DNA of 64,000 bases from Azospirillum sp. TSO35-2 (GTDB taxonomy: Bacteria > Pseudomonadota > Alphaproteobacteria > Azospirillales > Azospirillaceae), in assembly GCF_003116095.1 (NCBI RefSeq), contig NZ_LGRA01000021.1:1555986-1619985 (forward strand). The letters run 5' to 3'. Positions 56,401-64,000 of the stretch are shown here, in pieces. Each line of letters opens with the position of its first letter. Position 1 is the stretch's first letter. The position numbers and the translations under genes were made by a program. The notes beneath the pieces were generated by a model, which saw only the letters and a program-made list of their open reading frames with translations, ran no database searches and was not told where the DNA came from.

Positions 56401-56594
56401 ATCAGCGCCACCACGCCGTCGTTCATCGCCTGCGGCGTGGCGCCGGGATAGGTCGCGGTGACGGTGACGGATGGCGGTGCGACGGTCGGGAAACGCGCGA
56501 CGGGAAGCTGGGGAATGGCGATCAGCCCGATAAGGATGATGCCGAGCGCGATCACCCAGGCGAAGATCGGACGGTCGATGAAAAACTGAGGCAT
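53469..56594 (-). CDS. RND efflux pump inner-membrane subunit (AcrB/HAE1 type)
   Basis: The 1041-residue protein begins MPQFFIDRPIFAWVIALGII and has 12 membrane helices with two large periplasmic loops. The proton-relay aspartates stand in GIIVDDAIVVVENVERIMHE (helix 4), and NLLYFESTTDTSGVATITVTF is the usual pore-domain start. HAE1 pumps use proton motive force to export drugs, bile-type detergents or plant compounds. It is translated after the adaptor with a 15-base gap. Confidence 0.95.
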   Translation of the reverse strand: MPQFFIDRPIFAWVIALGIILIGLIAIPQLPVARFPTVAPPSVTVTATYPGATPQAMNDGVVALIERELSSVKNLLYFESTTDTSGVATITVTFQPGTDPELAQVDVQNRLKTVEPRLPQTVRQLGVNVESASSGFLLMVTLASEDGRLDEVGLGDYLSRNIAEELKRIRGVGRVQNFSPERAMRIWVDPAKVVAYSLSIGDITTAIAQQNVQLAPGSLGGAPTVKGQRVLVPLTADGQLRTPEQFARLILRANPDGSKVTVGDVARVELGPQSYMMSTRADRKVVATAAVQLAPGANAVATAKAVEERMADLGRAMPAGMTWAIPFNTAPFVVISIEKVLETLVEAMVLVFLVMYLFLQNIRYTLIPAIVAPIALLGTLAVMLLAGFSINVLTMFGMVLAIGIIVDDAIVVVENVERIMHEEGLPPKEATRKAMREITGAVIGITAVLTAVFIPMALSSGAVGAIYRQFTLSMAVSILFSAFLALSLTPALAATLLKPVTGHAKKNRFFAWFDRTFDRMTVGYTHWVVATLRRAGRAMLVFVAVAAMVVAAFLYWPTSFLPEEDQGYFLTNVQLPADATVERTDEAIQNFERHVATRSAIKTNVTINGFGFAGSGPNTATAFTVLKDWSDRDGATVQGEIARATEANKAIHEGTVMSLAPPAIDELGTASGFTLRLEDRAGQGYEALAAARDQLLALAAKSEVVTFVYSDGLPAGSHLRLDIDRDKAEAMGVPFAAISDALSAAMGSAYVNDFPNNGRMQQVIVQADAPARMQLGDMLKLNVRNANGQMLPLSEVIRPVWEHGALQMVRYNGYPAMRIAGYPNLGVSSGAALAEMERLAGQLPKGFAIEWTGQSLQEKQAGAQTPMLMALSMVVVFLVLAALYESWSIPLSVLMVVPLGMIGAFAAVILRMMPNDVFFTVGLITIIGLSAKNAILIVEFAKQYHDSGIGIARAAVAAAKVRLRAILMTSFAFTLGVVPLALATGASAETQSAIGTGVLGGMITGTALAVFLVPVFFVVVLGVARRLKRVRPGGATQPREA

Positions 56595-56609
56595 GGGTCC
56601 AACTTTCCG

Positions 56610-57749
56610 TTAGCGCTGCGCGGCCTGCCAGGGCAGCGCTTTCACCGGTGCGCCCGGCTGAATGCGGTCACGGCCGGTGACGACGATCGTTTCCCCCTCG
56701 CGGACACCGGACAGGACCACGTAGCGCCCGTCCACCACGTCGCCGACGGTGACCGGACGGTCGTGGACCTCCCCCGCCCCTTCCACGACGCCAAGGGTCG
56801 CAACACCCGCCCCGTCGCGCTTCACCGCTTCCTGCGGCACCAGAATCGCCGCAGGCATCGTCACGCGGGGCAACCTCGCCCGCACGAACATGCCGGGAAG
56901 CAGATGCTGTCGCGGGTTGTCCACCTCGACCCGGACCACGACATTGCCGGTGCCCGCATCGACCGTGACGTCCGAGAACAGGACCCGTCCCTTCACCGGA
57001 TAGGGTGTTCCGGATGGGGACAGGATTTGCACGCCGCTGCCGTCCGCCGAATTGCCGGACTCCTGCGCCTGCCGTAGCGCCTCGAAGCGCTCGACCGGCT
57101 GGCGCACATCGACATAGACCTTGTCGATCTGCTGAACGACCGCGAGCGGCTTCGTGTCTTGGGCTGTGACAAGCGCGCCTTCCGTGGCCATCGTCGCGCC
57201 GATCCGGCCGGAGATCGGCGCGGTGATCCGTGCGAAGTCGAGGTCGAGCTGACGGCGGTTCAGTTCGGCACGGGCCTGCGCCAGCTCGGCCGCGGCCTGA
57301 TCGCGCTGCGCCAGGGCGTTGTCATAGCTTTGGCGGCTGATCGCGTCAGCGCTGACGAGAGGTTTGAGGCGCTGGGACTGCACCCGCGCGTGCTCGTAGG
57401 CAGTCTGCGCGCGCAGCACCGCCGCCGCGGCGCTGTTGACGTCCGCCTGGAACGGGGCGGGATTGATCTGGAAAAGCGGCTGCCCGGCCTGCACCGCGGC
57501 GCCTTGCTCGAACAGGCGTTGCTGGATGATCCCCCCCACTTGGGGTCGGATCTCCGCCACCCGCCAGGGAGCGACACGGCCCGGCAATTCGTCCGTCACC
57601 TCCAGGGCGGTGGACGTAAGCTGCGTGACCAGCACCTCCACGGCGGCGGCCTGTTCGGTTGGGGCGGTTTCCTCTGAGCAGGACGACAGCCCGAGCGCGA
57701 GAACACCCGCGAGAACGCGCGCTCCCACTCCGCGTGCAAGCCGAAACAT
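56610..57749 (-). CDS. RND pump periplasmic adaptor (AcrA type)
   Basis: The 379-residue protein has a lipobox LSSC (Cys24), a lipoyl half (ELPGRVAPWRVAEIRPQVGG), a coiled-coil hairpin (AYEHARVQSQRLKPLVSAD) and beta-barrel parts (DVTVDAGTGNVVVRVEVDNP, HLLPGMFVRARLPR). It joins the inner pump to the outer duct. AGGAGAGTGGACG precedes the ATG. It is the first gene of the leftward pump operon and diverges from the response regulator at 57899. Confidence 0.94.
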   Translation of the reverse strand: MFRLARGVGARVLAGVLALGLSSCSEETAPTEQAAAVEVLVTQLTSTALEVTDELPGRVAPWRVAEIRPQVGGIIQQRLFEQGAAVQAGQPLFQINPAPFQADVNSAAAAVLRAQTAYEHARVQSQRLKPLVSADAISRQSYDNALAQRDQAAAELAQARAELNRRQLDLDFARITAPISGRIGATMATEGALVTAQDTKPLAVVQQIDKVYVDVRQPVERFEALRQAQESGNSADGSGVQILSPSGTPYPVKGRVLFSDVTVDAGTGNVVVRVEVDNPRQHLLPGMFVRARLPRVTMPAAILVPQEAVKRDGAGVATLGVVEGAGEVHDRPVTVGDVVDGRYVVLSGVREGETIVVTGRDRIQPGAPVKALPWQAAQR

Positions 57750-57799
57750 CGTCCACTCTCCTTCCAGAAGTTCGCAGCATGGTATCTGCTCGCGCTCGT

Positions 57800-57838
57800 T
57801 GGAGGTTTGTTGGAGGAATTGTGGAGGCTCAGTGGAGG
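57800..57838. promoter_or_regulatory. Four TGGAGG direct repeats with 11-base period
   Basis: TGGAGG occurs at 57800, 57811, 57822 and 57833, exactly one helical turn apart. OmpR/PhoB-class regulators bind such phased direct repeats head to tail. The block lies between the adaptor start (57749) and the divergent OmpR-type regulator gene (57899), so it is the probable binding site of that regulator for both promoters. Confidence 0.75.
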
Positions 57839-57898
57839 TGGGTGGCGCGAAGCCAATGCAGTCCGGTATCCTCTGTCCAGTCGACGAGGTTGGGTGAC

Positions 57899-58591
57899 AT
57901 GAACGCTCTCATTCTGATCGCAGAGGACGAGGACGAGATCGCGGACATCATCCGGGCCTATCTTGAAAGAGAAGGGTTTCGGACGGTCCATGCCGCGAAT
58001 GGCGAAGTGGCGCTCAGCCTGCACCGCGCGCTGAAGCCTGATCTGGTGCTGCTTGACGTCTCGATGCCGCGTTTGGACGGCTGGCAGGTGTTGTCGGCGA
58101 TCCGGCACCACGACATGACGCCCGTCATCATGGTGACGGCACTCGACCAGGATATCGACAAGTTGCAGGCACTGCGGATCGGCGCGGACGATTACGTGGT
58201 GAAGCCTTTCAATCCGGTGGAAGTCGTCGCGCGCACGAAAGCGGTTCTGAGGCGCACGGCCGGCGACCGTGCAGGCGGCATGCTGCGGGTGGGGCCGGTC
58301 GAGATCGATCAAGAGGGGCATGACGCCCGGGTGACGCAGCCGGGCGCCGAAATGCGGCATCTGCCGCTGACGCTTACCGAGTTCCGCATTCTCGTCCATA
58401 TGGCACGCAGTCCGGGCCGTGTCTTCTCCCGTGGCGAGCTGGTCGATGCCTGCCTGCCCGGTGCTGACGCGCTCGACCGGACTGTGGACAGCCATGTCAG
58501 CAAACTTCGGCGTAAGTTGGAGGAGGCGGGGGTGCCCGGTATGCCTGAAAGCGTGCGCGGCGTCGGCTATCGCCTGGTGTCGGTACGATGA
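57899..58591 (+). CDS. OmpR-type response regulator for the efflux operon
   Basis: The 230-residue protein has the acidic pocket AEDEDE, phosphoacceptor D53 in LLDVSMPRLDGW, lysine in YVVKPFNPVE, and a winged helix (LTEFRILVHMARSPGRVFSR, ALDRTVDSHVSKLRRKLEEA). It is close to BaeR/AdeR-like regulators of RND pumps. The gene diverges from the pump operon and overlaps the kinase gene by 4 bases. The ATG follows GACGAGGTTGGGTGAC. Confidence 0.93.
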   Translation: MNALILIAEDEDEIADIIRAYLEREGFRTVHAANGEVALSLHRALKPDLVLLDVSMPRLDGWQVLSAIRHHDMTPVIMVTALDQDIDKLQALRIGADDYVVKPFNPVEVVARTKAVLRRTAGDRAGGMLRVGPVEIDQEGHDARVTQPGAEMRHLPLTLTEFRILVHMARSPGRVFSRGELVDACLPGADALDRTVDSHVSKLRRKLEEAGVPGMPESVRGVGYRLVSVR

Positions 58592-59676
58592 GACGCCCGC
58601 AGGATCTCGAGCGCCAGATCAGCGTCGCGATGATCGGTGTAGCGATGGCTGGACTGCTTTCATCCCTGGTCAGCTTTTACATCGTTTACGGCTTGATCCA
58701 CGTCTTTGCGCCGCATTATTTCCCCGATGCTGACGTTCTGGTGCCGACCGTCTTCGACCTCGCCAGCCTCCTGCTGGCAGGGGTGCTCGGGCTGGCGGTT
58801 GCCGCATTCGTGTCGGTCGTGCTCGCCCGCCGCCTCGCCCGGCCCTTGAGAACGGTGGCCCAGGCGGCGAAGCAGATCGCCCAAGGCAATCTTGCCGCCC
58901 GCGCCACTCCCGATGCGTACGCGCCCGAGGAAGCGGCCACCCTCATCACCGACTTCAACGACATGGCCGGACGGTTGGAGGCGACGGCGCAGCGCATGGT
59001 GACCTGGAACGCGCAGGTCGCGCACGAATTGCGCACACCGATCACCATTCTGACCGGACGGCTGCAAGGGGTGGTGGACGGCGTCTTCGCCGCGGACGAA
59101 AAGCTCATTCAAGGGCTGCTCACCCAGGTCACCGTCCTGCGGCGACTGGTCGAGGATCTCCGCGTCGTCAGCCTTGCCGACAGCGGACGGCTCGTTCTTC
59201 AACTCGGCGAGGTGTCGCTGGCGGACGAGGTGAGCGCGCTGGTCGAGTTCGTAGCACCCGATCTCGAAGCCGCGGGTTTCACGCCGCGGCTGTCGCTGGA
59301 GGCGGGCACGGCGACGGTGGACATCGTGCGGATCCGGCAGGCGCTGCTGGCGTTGATCGAGAACGCGCGCCGCCATGCCGACCCGGGCAGCTTGTCGATC
59401 GGCCTTCGATTTTCCGGTGAAGCCATCGCCATCGAGGTCATTGATTGCGGGCCGGGTCTGCCGCCGGAGTTCGCGTCGCAGGCCTTCAACGAGTTTGCCC
59501 GCGCCGGGGCGACGCAGCGTTCGGGACGCCCTGGTTCCGGGCTGGGGCTGTCCGTCGTGCGGGCGGTGGCGCGGGCGCATGGCGGCGAGGCCCGCTATCA
59601 CCGGGAAGACGGTGGCTCGGCCTTCACGCTGGTGCTGCCACGCCACGCTCGCCGTGCCGGCTCGCCAAGCCCTTGA
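58588..59676 (+). CDS. BaeS/AdeS-like membrane histidine kinase
   Basis: The 362-residue protein has two membrane helices (about 12-40 and 57-80) around a short periplasmic loop, a HAMP domain, the HisKA site H146 (QVAHELRTPITI) and an HATPase domain (LLALIENARRHAD, DCGPGLPPEFA, GSGLGLSVVRAVARAHGGEA). It probably senses envelope or membrane damage rather than a specific ligand. It forms the cognate pair with the regulator upstream. Confidence 0.93.
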   Translation: MRRPQDLERQISVAMIGVAMAGLLSSLVSFYIVYGLIHVFAPHYFPDADVLVPTVFDLASLLLAGVLGLAVAAFVSVVLARRLARPLRTVAQAAKQIAQGNLAARATPDAYAPEEAATLITDFNDMAGRLEATAQRMVTWNAQVAHELRTPITILTGRLQGVVDGVFAADEKLIQGLLTQVTVLRRLVEDLRVVSLADSGRLVLQLGEVSLADEVSALVEFVAPDLEAAGFTPRLSLEAGTATVDIVRIRQALLALIENARRHADPGSLSIGLRFSGEAIAIEVIDCGPGLPPEFASQAFNEFARAGATQRSGRPGSGLGLSVVRAVARAHGGEARYHREDGGSAFTLVLPRHARRAGSPSP

Positions 59677-59680
59677 CGCA

Positions 59681-59698
59681 CAAGGTCGAAGGACCTTG
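59681..59698. terminator. Small hairpin between tail-to-tail kinase genes
   Basis: CAAGGTC (59681-59687), GAAG, GACCTTG (59692-59698) is a perfect 7-base stem in the 75-base gap between the two convergent kinase genes. No T run, so termination is uncertain. Confidence 0.4.
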
Positions 59699-59751
59699 CG
59701 CCACCTGTTGCAAGGAGCGACGGGCGTGAGCTTCCAGCGTCCGGTTGGATG

Positions 59752-60837
59752 TCATCGCCACTTCATTGGCAGGTGCATCTCGAATGTTGCGCCATGCGAT
59801 TCGGATGCCGTCGCCCGAACGCTGCCGCCATGGGCCTGTGCGATCGCTTTCACCACCGCCAATCCCAGACCACTGCCACCGGTCCTGCGCGACCGCGACT
59901 GGTCAGCTCGCCAGAAGGGCGTGAAGATGCCGGTGGCGGCTCCCTCCGGCAGTCCCGGACCATTGTCGCAGACACGCAGGATCGCATGGTCGCGCGTCAG
60001 GCGGGTTTCGATAACCACCTCGCCGGGAGCCGCATGGCGCCGGACATTGTCAAGCAGCGCGACGAGCGCCTGACGGATGCGGGCACCATCGGCATCGATC
60101 ACCACGACCCCCAGGTCGAGCCGCACCGAGACCTCTGCGAGTTGCAGCATGGGGCCGATGGCCGCGACCACCGAATTGACCTCCCGGGCTAGATCGATGG
60201 TTTCGAGCCGCAGTTCCAAGCGGCCGTTCTGCGCCAACGTCAGGATCTTCAGGTCGTCGACGATCCGGCCCAACCCCTCGACCTGGGCCAGCAGCGTCTG
60301 GAGAGAGGGGGTATCGGGGACAAAAACGCCATCGACATAGCCCTGAAGCTGGCCGCGCAAAATGGTCAACGGTGTACGCAGCTCATGGGCGACCGCCGCA
60401 TGCCAAGCCCCCATTTCCGCCTCGGCCCGGCTCAGCTGACCCGCCATATGGTTGAAGTCCTCGATCAACTGGCGCGTTTCGGCGAAGGATGTCTTGGTCG
60501 GCACGGCCCGCGCGCTCAGATCTCCGGTGGCGATCCGCCGTGCCGCCGTCGCAACCGCCTCCACGGGCTGGATGAGCTGGTTGGCAAAACGCATCGCCAC
60601 CAGGATGGCACCCGCCAGCCCGACAGCCCACAAGTTGAGGAACGCGATCCACTCGACGGCCGACGGCCAGTAACTCTCGGACTCAAGAGTGTCCACGACG
60701 GCTTCCGGTACGAAAAAGCGGAAATAGATAAAGGTGTAGAACAGGAACATGCCGGCGCACATTATGACGAGCGCAACGCCGGTCACGCCTGCCATGGCCA
60801 GGATTAGCTGTCGGTTCAGAGGTTTGTTCGGCTTCAT
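59752..60837 (-). CDS. Second BaeS/AdeS-like membrane histidine kinase
   Basis: The 361-residue kinase is a paralogue of the one at 58588: two membrane helices (about 12-40 and 62-82), HAMP (VEAVATAARRIATGDLSAR), phosphoacceptor H151 (AVAHELRTPLTIL) and HATPase with VALLDNVRRHAAPGE and GSGLGLAVVKAIAQAHGGS. Its start overlaps the stop of the regulator gene upstream by 4 bases. Confidence 0.93.
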   Translation of the reverse strand: MKPNKPLNRQLILAMAGVTGVALVIMCAGMFLFYTFIYFRFFVPEAVVDTLESESYWPSAVEWIAFLNLWAVGLAGAILVAMRFANQLIQPVEAVATAARRIATGDLSARAVPTKTSFAETRQLIEDFNHMAGQLSRAEAEMGAWHAAVAHELRTPLTILRGQLQGYVDGVFVPDTPSLQTLLAQVEGLGRIVDDLKILTLAQNGRLELRLETIDLAREVNSVVAAIGPMLQLAEVSVRLDLGVVVIDADGARIRQALVALLDNVRRHAAPGEVVIETRLTRDHAILRVCDNGPGLPEGAATGIFTPFWRADQSRSRRTGGSGLGLAVVKAIAQAHGGSVRATASESHGATFEMHLPMKWR

Positions 60838-61523
60838 GACGTGGTGGTCAGTCGATAGCCGATGCCGCGGACGCCTTCAAAGAGCGCGGTGAGTCCCGTG
60901 GCATGCAGCTTGCGCCGGATGTTGCTGGCATGTGTATCGATGGTTCGTTCCAACGTATCGCTTTCCGGCAGACACGCGTCGATCAGTTCGGCGCGGCTGA
61001 ACACACGGGTGGGCTGCCGCGCCATATGTGACAGAATGCGAAATTCCGTCGCCGTCAGGTCGACGCGGACCCGTGTATCGCCGGCGAGGACGGCGACGGT
61101 GTAGGCAACCGGGTCAATTTCGATCGGGCCAACCCGGATCACGACGCTGTCGCTGCGGCCGGTTGCCCGGCGCAGCACGGCCTTGACCCTGGCCACCACT
61201 TCCAGCGGATTGAACGGCTTGACGATATAGTCGTCGGCTCCTATCCGCAGGGCCTGAAGTTTGTCCAGGTCCTCGTCGAGTGCAGTGACCATGATCACCG
61301 GGGTATCTCCTCGCCGCCGCACGTCGGCCAGAACTTCGAAGCCGTCAAGCTTTGGCATCTTCACGTCGAGGATGATGAGATCGGGCCTCAATTGCTGGTG
61401 GAGATCCAGAGCGATCTGTCCGTTCTCCGCCCGGACCGTACGTAGTCCTTCGCGATCAAGATACCCCGTGATGATCCGCGCGACGTCCGGGTCATCCTCG
61501 GCGACCAAAACCAATGCGTTCAT
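60834..61523 (-). CDS. Second OmpR-type response regulator, paralogous to 57899
   Basis: The 229-residue regulator is strikingly similar to the one at 57899: MNALVLVAEDDPDVARII, phosphoacceptor D53 in IILDVKMPKLDGFEVL, then TPVIMVTALDEDLDKLQALR and IVKPFNPLEVVARVKAVLRR. The DNA-binding helix region (TLERTIDTHASNIRRKLHAT) differs more. A GTGTC/GACAC dyad lies at 61582-61596, upstream of its start. The outer-membrane factor gene ends 92 bases before its start, so the pair may be read from that operon. Confidence 0.93.
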   Translation of the reverse strand: MNALVLVAEDDPDVARIITGYLDREGLRTVRAENGQIALDLHQQLRPDLIILDVKMPKLDGFEVLADVRRRGDTPVIMVTALDEDLDKLQALRIGADDYIVKPFNPLEVVARVKAVLRRATGRSDSVVIRVGPIEIDPVAYTVAVLAGDTRVRVDLTATEFRILSHMARQPTRVFSRAELIDACLPESDTLERTIDTHASNIRRKLHATGLTALFEGVRGIGYRLTTTS

Positions 61524-61615
61524 TCCGTCCTACGCCTCCCGGACCAACCCTACCGGCATACAGGCCGGCACGGCTCAATGAGTGTCAAACCGACACCGGC
61601 ATTCCGACTGATACA

Positions 61616-63085
61616 TCAACACATCACTGTGCCGTTTCCGGCACAAGAACCGGTTTTACCTGCAGCGAGCTGGCAGACGCCAGAGGCACCTCCCAGGACC
61701 CGATAGAGCGTGATCTCGTTCTCCAACCGGTTCCTTTGGGCGTCCAGCAGTGTTTCATCGGCGGCGAGCAGGCTCCGTTCCGCGTCCAGAACCTCGAGAT
61801 AGCCGATCGCCCCGGCCCGATAGCGTTTCATGGTCAGGGTGTGACGCTCCTCCTCCGTGTCGCGCAACGCCTTGCGGGCGGAGACCTCGCGGTCCAGCAT
61901 GGCCTGACCGGCCAATGCATCGGACACCTCCCGGAATGCGGTCTGGATCGTCCGCTCATACTCGACCACCGCGATGGTCTCCCGCGCCCTGGCCAGGTCC
62001 AGGTTGGACTGGTTCTGCCCGCCATCGAACAGCGGCAGGCTCAATTGGGGGACGAACTGCCAGGCACCGCTGGCTGCCGTGAACAACGAACCCAGTTCCT
62101 TCGAAGCGACGCCTCCCGTCGCCGTCAGGCGGATCGATGGGAAGAAGGCTGCCCTTGCGGCGCCGATCTGAGCGTTGGCGGCCATCAGCCGCTGTTCCGC
62201 CGCCATGATGTCCGGGCGCGCCATCAGCAGGTCCGACGGCAGGCCCGGCTCCACCGGCCCCCAGCCGGCGGCGAAAGCGTCGGACCCGAAAGCCGGTCCC
62301 GACGGCAGATCCTTCCCGGTGCCTTCGCCATCGCTGTAACCCGTCAGCAGGGACAACTGGTTCATGGCACGTTCATGGATCAGCGTCTGTTCGATCAGGT
62401 CCGCCTCGGCCGAAGCGGTCAGGGTTCTTGCCTGCTGCAGTTCCAGCGGCGAGGAGGCGCCGACCACAAGCCGCCGGGCCATCAGGTCGGCTCCGGCTTT
62501 CCGCGATGCGACGGCGCGTTGGGCGACGGCGGCGCGGGCGGCGGCGGCACGTTCGATCACATAGGCGCGCGCCACCTCGGCCATCAGGCTGACGCGGGCC
62601 GTCCGCTGCGCTTGCTCCGTCGCCAGATAGTCGTGCAGGGCCACATCGGAGAGGCTCTTCGCCTTGCCGAAGAAATCCAATTCATAGGACGATATCGCCA
62701 GCCCGGCCGTGTAGACGGCCCGCTTGCGCGGCACGGGGTTTATACCCGGCGCCTCGAGGGAGACGGTGGGAAGACGGGCCGCGGACTGGATGCCGTTCAA
62801 AGCCCGCGCCTCCTCGACCCGCGCGACAGCCATCTTCAGGTCAAGGTTGTGGTCCAGCGCGGCCGCAAGAAGACGCTCCAGCCGCGGATCCGGATGCTGA
62901 GCGCACCGAGGAGACGAGGCCGCCGCCGTCGCTTTCGGCTTCGTCTCCGACGTCCCGTAGCGTGCTGGGATCGGTGCGATCGGGCGCTCATAATGCTGCG
63001 CCAAAGAACAGCCGGTCAGAAACGTAGCCCCGCAGAGAATCGCGAGGAGAGCCGGACAGCGGAGCGCGTTGCGGCGGGCGGTCAC
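61616..63085 (-). CDS. Second NodT-family outer-membrane efflux lipoprotein
   Basis: The 489-residue protein has a lipobox LTGC (Cys26) after a longer leader, then blocks PDPRLERLLAAALDHNLDLK, SSYELDFFGKAKSLSDVAL, GLPSDLLMARPDIMAAEQRL and YRAGAIGYLEVLDAERSLLA. It should be the outer duct for the HlyD-type system at the window edge. It overlaps that gene's stop by 4 bases. Confidence 0.92.
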   Translation of the reverse strand: MTARRNALRCPALLAILCGATFLTGCSLAQHYERPIAPIPARYGTSETKPKATAAASSPRCAQHPDPRLERLLAAALDHNLDLKMAVARVEEARALNGIQSAARLPTVSLEAPGINPVPRKRAVYTAGLAISSYELDFFGKAKSLSDVALHDYLATEQAQRTARVSLMAEVARAYVIERAAAARAAVAQRAVASRKAGADLMARRLVVGASSPLELQQARTLTASAEADLIEQTLIHERAMNQLSLLTGYSDGEGTGKDLPSGPAFGSDAFAAGWGPVEPGLPSDLLMARPDIMAAEQRLMAANAQIGAARAAFFPSIRLTATGGVASKELGSLFTAASGAWQFVPQLSLPLFDGGQNQSNLDLARARETIAVVEYERTIQTAFREVSDALAGQAMLDREVSARKALRDTEEERHTLTMKRYRAGAIGYLEVLDAERSLLAADETLLDAQRNRLENEITLYRVLGGASGVCQLAAGKTGSCAGNGTVMC

Positions 63086-64000
63086 GGCCGCATCTCCTGC
63101 CCGCTCGGGGGCACGACCTTGCCCGTCCCCGCTCCGGCCAAGTGCAGCGGCGCCAGGAACTTCGCCAGACCACGCTGGCCGATCAGATAGTGCCGGTCGG
63201 CGCGCGACGGCAGCGAAACGATGACCTCCACCACGCGCTCGTCGACACGCTGCTGGGCATCGCTCGGGTCGAGCTTGCGCTGTCCAAGGATTTGGCCGAC
63301 CCGCAGAACCTCACCGGATAGCGGCTCAGAACTGCTGTCGAACTGAATGATCACGGGTTGCCCGGAAGCGACCTGCCCCATCAGGCGTTCCTCGACGTCG
63401 ACACGAAAGATGAAGCGTTCGTTGGGCACCAGCGTGAACAAGGTCGAGACATTGAGGGTGGAGGCGCCACTGCCGGGACGGGCCTGCAGCCGGACGATGC
63501 GTCCATCGACGGGTGCCCGGATTTGCCGTTGCGCGATCTCCATCTCCGCAGATGCGACCCGCGCACGGGCAAGACGAACGGCTGCGTCATGCGCGGTCAG
63601 GTCGGCCTCGGCCTCTTCAAGGCGGCTTTGCGCCTCATCGACCAGCTTCGCAGCTTCGGCACCGTCACGGCGCAGGCGGTCGAGGCGATTGCGCTCCCGT
63701 CGGGCCGCGGCGGCGCGGACCCGCAGGGCAGCTCCGCGCGCCACGGTCTCGGCGAGAGCAGCCTTGACCTCTTCCAGAGTGGCACGGGCCGCCCGGACGT
63801 CCTGGCGGGCCAGCAAGTCGCCGGATCGCACGTCTGCACCTTCCGCCACCAAGACGTCGGTGATCACACCGTCCCGCTGGGCGGCAATCTGGATCATTCC
63901 GCCTTCGACATCGACGCGCCCGCGCCCGGCGGCCACCACCGGCATGCCGACGGACAGAATTTCGCCGTTGCCGGACGTTTCGGGTTGCGACTGGTCCGTC
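63082..64000 (-). CDS. HlyD-family periplasmic adaptor, 5' end outside the window
   Basis: The frame is open to the window edge and runs TDQSQPETSGNGEILSVGMP, then AAGRGRVDVEGGMIQIAAQR. The long helical hairpin ALAETVARGAALRVRAAAAR and the barrel end DSSSEPLSGEVLRVGQILGQ fit HlyD/EmrA-type adaptors. The matching ABC or RND transporter is not visible; the transporter gene probably lies to the right. Not a complete protein, so start and full domain order cannot be given. Confidence 0.85.
   Translation of the reverse strand, partial: TDQSQPETSGNGEILSVGMPVVAAGRGRVDVEGGMIQIAAQRDGVITDVLVAEGADVRSGDLLARQDVRAARATLEEVKAALAETVARGAALRVRAAAARRERNRLDRLRRDGAEAAKLVDEAQSRLEEAEADLTAHDAAVRLARARVASAEMEIAQRQIRAPVDGRIVRLQARPGSGASTLNVSTLFTLVPNERFIFRVDVEERLMGQVASGQPVIIQFDSSSEPLSGEVLRVGQILGQRKLDPSDAQQRVDERVVEVIVSLPSRADRHYLIGQRGLAKFLAPLHLAGAGTGKVVPPSGQEMRP

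Overview
The window is a high-GC alphaproteobacterial segment. Its gene content (hisZ next to purA, a SUF-only Fe-S operon, malate synthase G, many sensory and c-di-GMP proteins) best fits Azospirillum or a close relative in the Rhodospirillales. This assignment comes from remembered protein families and codon style, not from a search. No rRNA, tRNA or CRISPR array was recognised.

Layout. 0-9 kb: a right-handed beta-helix protein, a two-domain cold-shock protein, a decayed two-partner-secretion TpsB (POTRA) remnant behind a CHASE2 adenylate cyclase and an exported protein, then phoU and a large unknown gene. 9-23 kb: housekeeping genes (hisZ, purA, an Rrf2 regulator, a glyoxalase-II-like hydrolase, an orphan ParB, two SAM methyltransferases, glcB) and an envelope-stress-type cluster (nutrient-deprivation-induced-like protein, holin-family membrane protein, DUF3618 protein). 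23-30 kb: a complete SUF operon, Rrf2 regulator-sufB-C-D-S-U-T-A, with a candidate operator in front. 30-43 kb: a MASE3-PAS-PAS-GGDEF-EAL protein, a solute-binding protein, a serine hydrolase, a GT87-like membrane protein, an unknown gene of atypical composition, polA, an orphan OmpR-type regulator and an amino-acid-type binding protein. 43-48 kb: a Sia signalling operon. 48-64 kb: hsp20, a formate/nitrite-transporter-family gene, a decayed IS3-family element, and an efflux island.

The most interesting unit is the Sia operon (43485-47829): SiaA phosphatase, SiaB kinase, SiaC switch protein (phospho-acceptor threonine at residue 68) and a SiaD-like diguanylate cyclase, with a soluble histidine kinase inserted between SiaC and SiaD. 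The kinase and the cyclase carry the same short N-terminal helical module, so one SiaC switch might control both c-di-GMP synthesis and a phosphorelay. An orphan response regulator lies 1.4 kb upstream of siaA on the other strand.

The efflux island has an RND tripartite pump plus an MFS pump read leftward, controlled by a divergent two-component pair. Four TGGAGG repeats with an exact 11-bp period lie in the divergent promoter. A paralogous two-component pair sits tail to tail with the first and is followed upstream by a second outer-membrane factor and an HlyD-type adaptor cut by the window edge. The IS remnant ends exactly at the stop codon of the MFS gene.
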